Assembly: GCA_037178675.1 (NCBI GenBank)
Contig: JAYMGJ010000008.1
Span: 124,001-188,000 of the forward strand
DNA from: Scleroderma bovista
Taxonomy: Eukaryota > Basidiomycota > Agaricomycetes > Boletales > Sclerodermataceae
Length of the DNA stretch: 64,000 nt
Direction of reading: 5' to 3'
Below, one piece after another: positions 53,678-64,000 of this stretch. Every line of letters begins with the position of its first letter. Positions within the stretch are counted from its first letter, which is position 1. Made by a program: the position numbers and the translations under genes. The notes under the pieces are model-generated. The model saw only the letters and a list, made by a program, of their open reading frames with translations. It ran no database searches and was not told where the DNA came from.

Positions 53678-55762
53678 TGTGAGTCAAAGTGTGGATTTGG
53701 GTTGGAACAACAACCCAAACACAACACCAACAAAGGACTATGAAATTGTGCGAGTGGTGGTTTACCTCCGTGGTGTCCAGAGAGGATTTGCTGAGGAGGA
53801 GGGAAGGGGATCTACACCAACAGGGTGATGCAGATGATGATGCAGGATACTCCTGGGGTACAGGAGCAATAGAAGATGAAGGGGATAGGGGTCTGGACTC
53901 TTCCTATAGCCTAGGAAGTGTCAAAGTGGGGATTGGATTGACTGAGACTGAAGTGGCGATACTACACCTAGAGATTGGTGCAGCAAGGGGACAAGGGGGC
54001 TCCTGATGTCCAGAAGCAATGGGATATGAAGGATTGACAAACTAGACTCCGCTTGAGCCTAGGAAAAGACTTGGACTTGGATAGATTGAATAAAACTTGA
54101 ATATCAGAGCCTTTAGACCTTCACTGAAGCCTACAAGACTCAAAGAACTGAGGGGATACTGATTGAGAGGGACTGAGAAAGGGATAATTTCGTGCAATTC
54201 AGCTCTATGATCACTGGGCTGAGCCCAGGGGTTTAAATACATGGGGGGGCACAGCATTAAAGTACAAAAAGAGAAGGGAGTAAGCAGAATTTGTCAAGGA
54301 TTGGTAAGGGATTGGTAAGAGCTTTGTAAGGGGTTTGTAAGCAATCAGTAAGCAAGGCATAAGCATAGGGAGCATGAATAAGCTGCTGAGTAAAGGAATG
54401 AGTAAGCTGCATGACAAGATTGATTGGCAAGGGAGTGAGTCATCAGCTGAGTAATATACCAAAAATGCGAAAGGGATAGAGTAATACTGATGACAAGAGA
54501 GCATCAGTAAGCAAGGGATGAGTCACTGCACAGCAGAAGAGAGTCATTGATGCACAGCCCAAGAAGTTTGATGGGAGGCTGTGTACCATCAGGAACTTGA
54601 TGGGACAACAATGGGGAAGATCTGGGATTAATAGGGGGATTGATCCAAGACAGAACAGACACAAGAAGGGTACCAGGGGTCCAGAGGTCTTTGGGGGGTC
54701 AGCATACATTAAGGTGTAATGCATGTGTTCTAGCACTGCTGTAGTGCAACCATGGGCTCCCTTGACGAGCTCTCTTCTGGGAAAGAACGAGAGAGGGTTC
54801 TTCTTCCTAATAGCACTCTAAAGTGGGGGAATAACTGTCATGGTGCTGGGGGACGTCGTCTGAAAGTAGGGAAGCAGATAGAGTATTGAATTTGATGCAT
54901 CCAGGAAAGTGAGACAAATGACAAAGGAAGATGGACATGGCAAGTATCTGGGAGGAAGGGACCATATGATGAGGGCTCAGGGGACACAGAGATGACCAGA
55001 GATGACTTCTCAAGCTTGACAACAGACCTAAGACAACCAAAGTACATCCTTGATGCAGGACTGACGAGGAGAACGCGCTGACTGAGAACAAGGGGGACTG
55101 AGGGAGCAGGCTGGGAAGATATGTGCCAGCCAGTGCATGGGAATCCAGGGAGAGGCTGTCCTAAGAGCAGGACATAGTGGAGATCTGCAGCAATAGCGGA
55201 GAAATGATCCAGAGAAAATACGGACTCCATAGTGAGCGATGAGACGAGTGTCTGGATTGCGGGGGGAATATCTCTGTGGGAAATGAACAGATTTATGTCA
55301 AAACTTGACAGGCAGATAGACCATGCTCTAGGCTCTCTGACGGTATAGTCACGTGCCTGATAGCTTCAGAAATGGTGGAGCTATTTGAAATATCGGAATG
55401 CCAGCACTGGGCACCTAAAAATGACATTTGGGTGCTAAAATCATTTCTTCTCTTCTTTCCTTCATTTCTCCTTCAATTCTTCAGCTTCTTTGCTCGTTCT
55501 GGTATGGGAGTTGGACTGCAATAGTGTGCATTCCTTTCTCATACCATAATAGACATTATTCATTCAGTTTCTTCTGCTTCTTGGTGGTTCTTGTGCAAGG
55601 GATGACTGTCAGCGTCGGCATTCATCTCTTGCATCAGGATAGTCTTCTTGTGCGATAGATGGCTATGATGAGGGTCCATTGTGCTTATCCTTCGCATAAG
55701 GATCATTCAATATAGTCGGTATCTTCCATGTTCACTGTACCAAACCTGTTTGGTGCATGACA
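53678..55762 (-). mobile_element. LTR A1, duplicate
   Basis: Duplicate of 7097-9181, with the same borders and 4-bp flanks (gcgc, gcac). Confidence 0.8.
54838..55230 (-). CDS. LTR-encoded conserved protein, A1 duplicate
   Basis: Identical to the frame at 8257-8649. Because the duplication is recent it is not independent evidence for conservation. Confidence 0.6.
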   Translation of the reverse strand: MESVFSLDHFSAIAADLHYVLLLGQPLPGFPCTGWHISSQPAPSVPLVLSQRVLLVSPASRMYFGCLRSVVKLEKSSLVISVSPEPSSYGPFLPDTCHVHLPLSFVSLSWMHQIQYSICFPTFRRRPPAP

Positions 55763-56601
55763 GCACGATTCTTCTCTCAGATATAGGAAAATGTTACCAT
55801 GCTTTCCCCAGGGGCTCCTTCAGAGCTCAATTTCCCCTGCCTGCAGTCCCTCAATTGGTTTTCCATCACTTTAGTGCCCACCCATTCTGTTGGTCCTGGA
55901 TCACGAAAGCTGACCCCAATGCTGGCACATCATTCCAGGTACCCACTGTCCCAACCTTGTGTCCAAAGGACAGCCCCAAGGCTATCCATTGGATAGTCTC
56001 CATATTCCATGTGTTCAAGTCACAACTCGCTCCTCAGGCACTCAACCCAGAGATAGGCAGGGAGAACCCTGCCTATGTCAAACTATACCAGAACAACATG
56101 CTGTTGCACCTCCATGCCCAACATGCCCACCTCATGGTGAGGAAACCACCCCCTGCATCCCCCACTTGCGCCGCCCCCCAGCCTGTTGCAAATATCCCCC
56201 CTCAACCCACCGGCACCATTGTGGAGCTCTGTGTGGAGATTGTGGCCTTGGGAAGAGAGGTCCAGGCCCTTTGATCTTTACATGAGGCTTCTTTCACAGC
56301 CCCACTCTCTCCACACACCGCCCCCACTGTGGTGCCCCCCCATCCCCCCTCCCCCTCCACCTCATCATCTATGTCTGTCACCCAGGAGGGCATTGCCCAT
56401 CCCCAGCACAAGTGGCTACAGGCTGTCTTAGATCATTGGCACTGCCCACCTCCCTTCCGCTCCATCAATTCCTCCATGACACCCTTCTATCCATTTGATA
56501 TCCCTGATGACATACAGCAAGTGTTGGAGGTGATCTTCACCTTGGACATGCTCCGGTTCATGGGTTTCGACTGCAATGGTGATCTGGAGATCACCATCCG
56601 G

Positions 56602-58984
56602 TGTGCGCCTAAGTGAGGGAAGAGGTCAGAACAACCAACAACCAACACCAAATGACAGCAATATGCGAGTGGTGGTCCTCCTTTGCGGTTTTGGTATTTA
56701 ATCTCCACAGGGGAAGGTGCTGCACGCCTTCAGGCAAGGTGCAGGAGGGAAGGGAAGGGCTTCTGATGGGGAATAGATGCGACTGGGGATGGTATTGACT
56801 CCTCTTCAGCCTACCACAGTGGTTAGGAAGAGTCCTGGGATTGAGCAGCAGTGATGGAATGACAATAGGAGTGCAACAGCAGTGATGGAGCAACAGGGAA
56901 GCAAGGGGACAGTTCCTGCTTCAAGAATGCGATGGAGAGTGATGGGATAGAGTGGATAGAGATGCTAGACTGCGCTTCAGCCTAGAGAACTGATCAGATA
57001 CAAGATATATCTGACAAACAACAATATAGGAGCTTTAGGCCAGCACTGAGTGACCTACAAGTCCAAAGACAGAGAGGGAGCTTATAGAGAGTGAGTGAGA
57101 GTGACTGTGGTCGCTTTATTGAGGGGGAAGCAGACACTTCCTTGCAGCCTTTGGCTGCTGGTTTATATACAGGAGGGGCTGTGGCCCTGTAAGCACAAAT
57201 GACTAAGTGCTTGGTAAGAGATTGGTAAGAAATTGGTAAGCAATCAGTAAGCAGTGTAATCAGGCTGAGTCATCGATGGGGAAAGCCTAAACAAGCTGCT
57301 GAGCCAAGGGAATGAGCAGAAACATAGGTAAAAAGGGGTGCATAACCAAGAACATGGAAAAATCATTGCATGGGGCCCAAAAGAGAGGGGGGGAAAGCAG
57401 GGGATGAGTAGATCGAAGCTAAATGAGCATATGCGATGTCATAATGCATATGAATCATAGGGGCATGAGTCATGAATTAATAAGCAGCATGATAAGCATG
57501 ATTTGAAGGATGATTGGTAAGTGATTGGTAAGGGGAGTAATGGGGATTAGTAATGCCAAGAGGGGATGAATAATGCGCAGCAGAGTGAGTCAGAGTGAGC
57601 CAGAGTGAGTCAGAGTGAGCCAGAGTGAGTCAGAGTGAGCCAGAGTGACTCTGTGTGACTCAGACAGAAGGGAAGCACAACCTATGATTTATTGAACTTT
57701 AGATCTGGAGATGAGCTTCTGAAGCAGTGCCACTGATGGGAGTGGCTGGGGGATAATAAGAGAATTGATCCAACCAAAATAGCAGTGTCAGGGGGCCTGG
57801 AATGACAAGTAGAGTCACAGCTGGTCACAGAGTGTCACAAATCCCTTGGGTTGAGCTTCTGTAGGACAAAAATGCAAAAATTGGTGCTCCTGAAGTGCAG
57901 TCTTCCCTTGAGCAGTAAGGGGAAGGTTCTGTACTCTATAAGGGCTCCTAAGAAGGGTTCTAGAGCACTGTTTCATTCGTGTTTGTTGCGGGATAGCAGC
58001 GAAGTAAAACACAAGTAGTGGATTCGATGTGTCCAGGGAAGCAAGATGAATGATGGAGGGAGATGGATGTGACAGGACTCTGGGATAAAAGGACCATATG
58101 CAGAGGACTCAGGAGACACAGAGACAACCAGGTATGAATTTTCAAGTCTAACGATAGACTTGAGACGACCAAAGTATGTGTGCGACGCAGGACTGACAAG
58201 GAGAATGTGCTGACCGAGAACAAGAGGGACTGAGGGAGCAGGCTGGGAAGATATGTACCAGGCAGTACACAGGAGCTCAGGGAGAGGCTGTTCCAAGAGC
58301 AGAATGTAGTTGAGGTCTGCTGCAATAGCGGAGAAACGTTCCAGAGAAAATGCGGACTCCATAGTGACTGATGAAGCGGGTGTCTGGATTGCGGGTGGAA
58401 TATCTCCGTGGGAAATAAACAGATTTACGTCGGAACTTGACAGGCAGATAGAGTACGGTCTAGGCTCCATGATGGTATAGTCACGTGCCTGATAGCTTCA
58501 AAAACGGCAGAGCTATTCAAAATATCGGAATGCCAGCACTGGGTGCCTAAATTTGACATTTGGGTGCTAAAAATGATTCTTCTCTTTTTCCTTCGTTTCT
58601 CAATTGTTTCTTCTGCTACTTTGGTTGTTCTGGTATGGGAGTTGGACTGCATTTGCTTGCATTCCTTTCTCATACTGAAATAGTCATTATTCCTTGGATT
58701 CCTCTGCTTCTTGGCGGTTCTCGTGCGATAGATGACTGTCAGCATTGGCATTCATCTCTTGCATCAGGATAGTCATTCTTGTGCGATAGATGGCTACGAT
58801 GAGGATTGTATTCATTCTTCGCATAAGGATAGTCTTGACTTTGCATGATATGGATAGCGAGGGCTGTCTGTATCCCTCAAGTCGGGACAATCTTTCAACA
58901 GATCTTGGGTGTGCGTTCTTCGCATTAGTTTCATCGGCTAACTTTCTCCATGTCCACAGTACCAAACATGTTTGGTGCGTGACA
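56602..58984 (-). mobile_element. LTR B1, duplicate
   Basis: Duplicate of 10021-12403, with flanks ccgg and ccag. Confidence 0.8.
57973..58470 (-). CDS. LTR-encoded conserved protein, B1 duplicate
   Basis: Identical to the frame at 11392-11889. Confidence 0.6.
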   Translation of the reverse strand: MEPRPYSICLSSSDVNLFISHGDIPPAIQTPASSVTMESAFSLERFSAIAADLNYILLLEQPLPELLCTAWYISSQPAPSVPLVLGQHILLVSPASHTYFGRLKSIVRLENSYLVVSVSPESSAYGPFIPESCHIHLPPSFILLPWTHRIHYLCFTSLLSRNKHE

Positions 58985-61889
58985 CCAGGCCCCCCAGGAG
59001 TTGGTCATCACTGCTCTTGCCATGCCAGCCGGGGTGTTAATGCCCCCAGCCCCTAGTATATACTGCCCGATGTAGGTCGGGATCTATCCCCCCCACCCTC
59101 CTCACCCCTTCTCCCCCTCCCCGTGATCCGGCACACTCTAGGTACATTTCCTGGGGTGGGCCACCTTGGTGGTCTGCCCTGTCCTGTGCTTACTGGCTTT
59201 TCCGGCACAGGCTCATGTCAGTGTTGAACATTTGAGTAGTCATGTTACCTTGCACATAGCTTGTATGTACATTAGCTTAGTGCAACATAGGGTCTGTTGA
59301 CCCTCAATGCACTTAAATGGATTCAAAAAAAAAAAAAAAAAAGCCCTCGGGAAAATCAGTTGTTATCAACAAAGATGGAGGAGAAAGGTCCAACTCACCC
59401 TTGCCATCAGAGTCAAGTTTGTCATCTTTGGATGGAGATGAAGAAAGTAGCAATAAAATCCCTAAACCCACTGGCAAGGTGGGTCAGCCAGGGCATGGTG
59501 GCTACAATCTGGAGGAGCAGATGGGCTGGGGAGAGACTGGCTTCAAAAAATTGCCAGTAAGTTTTTGATGATGAAGGTTCATAGCAGGGGACTCACCATT
59601 GCACCATTGAAGTGGTTTGTAAGGATCACTGTGACATGACCTCCATAGGCTATAGCTGCATTTCCCATCCTTGACAACTTTGAAGACTGCTGGCTGGTTC
59701 AAGATCTGGTACTCCTCCAATTGAAGTATACATCCACCAAATCTTGGCAGAAATGAAGGGTTAGATCTTCCCCTCCCCATCAGAGTAGTTAATATAAAAC
59801 ACACAATATGAATATTTTGCATTGGGCAGTGAGAACCTAAACTTAAAAATGTGAGGCCTTGTACAGCAACGGGATGCTGATCAGCACCCACCAAACTACT
59901 ACAGCGATGGGACTACTATATCTTATATTCATTATAACCTTACTACATTCATGTCATTTCATACTTATTGGGGATTCTACTACTATTGCGACTATTTTAT
60001 GACTACCAGACTACCATTATGATTATGTCTACTGGTATGGGTGAGGGGATGGTAAAGGAAGTGGAAAGGAAATACATGTGAAAATTGCAGCCTTATAAAC
60101 TGAACGGCATTGAACCAGCACATGACTGTCAGGAGTTGAAACTTCCACCACTCAGTGACAGCAGTAGTAATTCTTTCTTTTCTTCCCCTATGTTCTTTGC
60201 TATATGTATCACATCGTTTTTCCTCCCCCCCAATCCACTAGTTAATAGCATTAGAACACTGTCAGTACTGTCAATAGACTAATTAGATTAGCATGTAGTA
60301 TCACAAAAGAATGTGCCACTGCCATCGCTTGTACATTGGTTATGAAGAAACAGATGGCCTGACAGACAAAGGCAGAACTGTTTGACCAGGCTGTGTTAGG
60401 TATGGATTTGTCAGCTGCTTAGTTGTGTTAATTCTAATGACTACAATGGTGTACAGCCCCATCCCTTGTTTGCCAAACATTGCCATCCGACATCTTGAAG
60501 TGTGGACTCATTTGTTGTACTGTGTCTCATCCCCCGACCCACCCCACTTTGTTTTGCCTTGAAGAAAGAATTCATGGAGAAGCTGGCAGAGAAGGAGTCA
60601 TCAAGCACGAAGCATCAAGTGATGAATGTTGAGGACTACGAGGATGAACTAGTACAGAAGTCAAAGTACCCCCGGATGGATGTTGGGACACCTGCCTATG
60701 AGAACAAAGGAATGCTGAGTGCGACATCAGGTATGTATCTCATCAATTTTAAGATATTGTCATCTCATCCACTGAACTTAGCCCATTCATTACTCAGGGA
60801 TCCATCTGCCTGGCATCTGATAATGGACTGGGCTGAAGATAAAATTGGATACCCCGATTTTGACACAAGAGTTAGGGGACTCGGGTCACTGGTGACCACT
60901 TATCAGCACAATATTCATGTCATCTGATCCTTCCAATGAAGACCTGTGCCCCCCTCTGCTCTTGTTGAAGAAGCTATGCAGACTCATAGTGTCAGCTTTG
61001 ACGAGAATGCAGGACTGCCAAGCATGACATCAGGTATGTATCCCACCAATTCTGACTGAACTTGGCTGGCTCGTTACTCAAGGACCTGTCCGCCTGGCAT
61101 CTGATAATGGACTGGGCTGAAGATACAATTGGGTACCCTGATTTTGACACCAAAATCAGGGAACTCAGGTCACCATACATCCATGGCAAGTGGAAACCAC
61201 TCATTGACACAATATTCACATCATCTGACCCTTCCAATGAAGACTCCCGGCCACCCCCTGCTCTTGTCAAAGAAGCCATGCAGACTCATGGTGTCCACTT
61301 TGCTATTTCTGCATCTCTACCTAGTGTCTCAGCCAGCCCAACCCCTCCCAGAGTGCTGTGCGACCTTCTTCTGGCAGGGCTTGTCAGCAACCGAAGCATT
61401 GAAAGGTGAATGTACAAAGGTTTCTCGACTTAGCTGCTGAGGACGAGGATGAGGATGAGGATAATGGCAAAGCCTGAGGGAGTGTAAGACGCCCCATCAA
61501 TCAAGGGCCCTCTGGAAAAGAGACCTTTGCACATAATGTACCTACCTTGTCCCATTTAGATGGCCAGACAAGGGTGATATTCGCCCAGGTCTGATAGGCC
61601 AGCAGACGGGGAGCCTGGGAAAGACTGTCACCATGTAACATGGGTGGGTTGAACATTAGAGTATTGTCACTATGTGATATGGGTGGGCTGTTGTGTTGTT
61701 TAAGGATACATATCACCATGTCATGTGGGCCAGCTAGGATGCTACTGTACTGCATCTGAATGGATGGGTCAAGAGTTTATTGCATTGCAAATGTAATGGT
61801 GAGTACCATCAACTGGTGCGGTACATCTGCCAGTTAGGCAGTATTTGGGATCATTAATGCAGGATGCAGGGACTGGGATACCCCAGGGT

Positions 61890-62516
61890 CACTACACCTG
61901 TGCGGACTCACTGCACCTGCACAGACTCACTGCACCTGCGCAGACTCACTGCACCTGTGTGGACTCACTACACATGCGCGGACTCACTGCATATGTGCAG
62001 ACTCACTACACATGCATGCATGCACTGCACATGTTCAGATGCACTGCACATGTTCAGACACACTACACCTGTGCAGAATCACCACACAGGTGTGGACTCA
62101 CTGCACATGCAAGGATTCACTGCACATGCTTGGATGTACTACACCTGCACAGATGCACTACACCTGCCCGGACTGACCACACAGGTGTGGACTCACTACA
62201 CTGACTGACTACAGATGCGTGGACTCACTACACAGGTGCAGATGCACTACACCTATGCAGACTCACTACACCTATGCAGACTCACTACACCTATGCAGAC
62301 TCACTACACCTATGCAGACTCACTACAGATGCGTGGACTCACTGCACATGTCCAGACTCACTATGCATGTGCTAATGCACTACACCTCCGCGGACTCAAT
62401 ACACATGGATGGACTCACTACACCTATGTGGACTCACTACACATGTGTGGACCCAATGCACATGCAAGGATTCACTGCAAATGGTCGGAAGCACTATACC
62501 TGCACAGACTTACCAC
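61890..62516 (+). repeat. 19-bp minisatellite, duplicate
   Basis: Same as 15309-15935, with the same unit order. Identical unit order in a normally unstable repeat supports a very recent duplication or an assembly artefact. Confidence 0.85.
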
Positions 62517-62522
62517 ACACGG

Positions 62523-64000
62523 TGTCACGCACCAAACAGGTTTGGTACAGTGAACATGGAAGATAATGCCTATATCGAATGATCCTTATGCGAAGGATAA
62601 GCACAACGGACCCTCATTGTAGCCATCTATCGCACGAGAACCGCCAAGAAGCAGAAGAAACTGAAGGAATAACGTCAATTGTGGTATGAGAAAGGAATGC
62701 ACACGTCTGCAGTCCAACTCCCATACCAGAACGATCAAAGAAGCCGAAGAATTGATGGAGAAACGAAGGAGAAAGAGAAGAAATGATTTTTAGCGCCCAA
62801 ATGTCATTTTTAGGCGCCCAGTGCCGGCATTCCGATATTTTGAATAGCTCCATCGTTTCTGAAGCTATCAGGCACGTAACTATACCGTCAGAAAGCCTAG
62901 AGCGTGGTCTATCTGCCTGTCAAGTTCCGACGCAAATCCGTTCATTTCCCACGGAGATATTCCCCCTGCAATCCAGACGTTCGCTTCATCGCTCACTATG
63001 GAGTCCGTATTTTCTCTGGATCATTTCTCCGCTATTGCTGCAGATCTCCACTATGTCCTGCTCTTAGGACAGCCTCTCCCAGAGTTCCCGTGCACTGCCT
63101 GGCACATATCTTCCCAGCCTGCTCCCTCAGTCCCTCTCGTTCTCGGTCAGCGCGTTCTCCTCGTCAGTCCTGCATCAAGGACGTACTTTGGTCATCTTAG
63201 GTCTATTGTCAAGCTTGAGAAGTCTTCTCTGGTCGTCTCTGTGTCCCCTGAGCCCTCAGCCTATGGTCCCTTCCTCCCAGATACTTGCCATGTCCATCTT
63301 CCTCTGTCGTTCGTCTCACTTCCCTGGATGCGTCGAATTCAATACTCTATCCGCTTCCCTACTTTCAGACGACGTCCCCCAGCACCATGACAGTTATTCC
63401 CCCCACTTTATAGTGCTATTAGGAAGAAGAACCCTCTCTCGTTCTTTCCCAGAACAGAGCTCGTCAAGGGAGCCCATGGTTGCGCTTCAGCGGTGCTAGA
63501 ACACATGCACTATACCTTAGTGTATGCTGACCCCCCAAAAAGACCTCTGGACCCCTGGTACCCTTCTTGTGGCTGTTTTGTCTCGGATCAATCCACCTAT
63601 TAATCCCAGATCTTCCCCATTGTTGTCCCATCAAATTCCTGATGGTACACAGCCCCCCCATCAAACTTCTTAGGCTGTGCATCAATGACTCCTTCTGCTG
63701 TGCAGTGACTCATCCCTTGCTTACTGATGCTCTCTTGTCATCAGTATTACTCTATCCCTTTCGCATTTTTGGTATATTACTCAGCTGATGACTCACTCCC
63801 TTACCAATCAATCTTGTCATGCAGCTTACTCATTCCTTTACTCAGCAGCTTATTCATGCTTCCTATGCTTACTCATTCCTGCTTATCCCTTACTGATCGC
63901 TTACAAACCCCTTACAAAGCTCTTACCAATCCCTTACCAATCCTTGACAAATTCTGCTTACTCCCTTCTCTTTTTGTACTTTAATGCTGTGCCCCCCCAT
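62523..64000 (+). mobile_element. LTR A2, duplicate, cut by the window end
   Basis: Duplicate of 15942-17419. The last base of the window is one base short of the TATA-box region (17421-17428 in copy 1). Confidence 0.8.
62998..63390 (+). CDS. LTR-encoded conserved protein, A2 duplicate
   Basis: Identical to the frame at 16417-16809. Confidence 0.6.
   Translation: MESVFSLDHFSAIAADLHYVLLLGQPLPEFPCTAWHISSQPAPSVPLVLGQRVLLVSPASRTYFGHLRSIVKLEKSSLVVSVSPEPSAYGPFLPDTCHVHLPLSFVSLPWMRRIQYSIRFPTFRRRPPAP

Larger units (their letters stand above)
53585..59339 (+). mobile_element. Poly(A) retroposon, duplicate of 7004-12758
   Basis: Target duplications stand at 53571-53584 and 59340-59353. It holds the same interrupted frame (53589-59075) with the same TGA at 56272-56274. 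The stop was therefore present before the segment was duplicated. Confidence 0.8.
53287..61477 (+). pseudogene. Gene relic interrupted by retroposon, duplicate of 6706-14896
   Basis: Same exon pieces as in copy 1: 53287-53584 joins 59354-59556 in frame, followed by the later exons and the acidic end. No difference from copy 1 was seen. Confidence 0.55.
51652..64000 (+). repeat. Large segmental duplication, copy 2 (runs off the window)
   Basis: It is the same as 5071-17419 at an offset of 46581. All nested elements of copy 1 recur, listed below with shifted positions. The left neighbour is the minisatellite instead of the hairpin-rich patch. Confidence 0.93.

Overview
The window is a repeat island from the nuclear genome of a filamentous basidiomycete, probably an Agaricomycete. 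The signs are introns of 46-54 bp with GT..AG ends, a Plavaka-domain transposon, chromodomain Ty3/gypsy elements, a Pif1-type Helitron helicase, a hAT transposase with many short introns and a LINE 3' end. I see no rRNA, no canonical tRNA and no CRISPR array. Few reading frames look intact. Most are pseudogenes whose stop codons can be explained by C-to-T changes (CGA to TGA, CAA to TAA, CAG to TAG).

Layout. 1-2505: a Plavaka pseudogene (minus) head to head with a three-exon gene (plus). 2506-5070: noncoding DNA, degenerate repeats and an unusually hairpin-dense 0.9 kb patch. 5071-17419: the first copy of a segment that recurs, identical wherever I compared it, at 51652-64000 (offset 46581). 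Inside it is a stack of insertions: an old multi-exon gene relic; a 1.3 kb poly(A) retroposon with its own reading frame and a 14-bp target duplication; two roughly 2.1-2.4 kb LTRs (subfamilies here called A and B) inside that retroposon; then a 19-bp minisatellite and an inverted A-type LTR. 17984-21271: an uninterrupted gypsy reverse transcriptase fragment followed by a second B-type LTR. 21452-24356: coiled-coil pseudogene and Helitron helicase pseudogene. 24759-29829: hAT transposase and an associated gene. 29868-33540: pseudogene of what looks like a host gene, then a triplicated block carrying a cyclin-like exon. 35714-44930: two decayed copies of a chromodomain gypsy element with their solo LTRs, a convergent antisense accessory frame in each, and a 1.09 kb foldback palindrome. 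46480-47465: LINE RNase H region broken by a short poly(A) insertion. 49058-49897: a two-exon gene fragment cut by an A-type LTR piece. 50295-51627: a higher-order minisatellite that abuts the second copy of the large duplication.

The best candidates for something undescribed are: (i) a conserved 130-165 aa frame inside the LTRs, open in every complete copy of both subfamilies; (ii) the ORF-bearing retroposon, whose frame is recovered exactly when both LTRs and their 4-bp target duplications are subtracted; (iii) a dyad placed 3 bp downstream of the TATA box in both LTR subfamilies although the dyad sequences are unrelated; (iv) the foldback element with tRNA-like A and B boxes in each arm. 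Family names come from protein motifs read by eye. No database search or alignment program was used.
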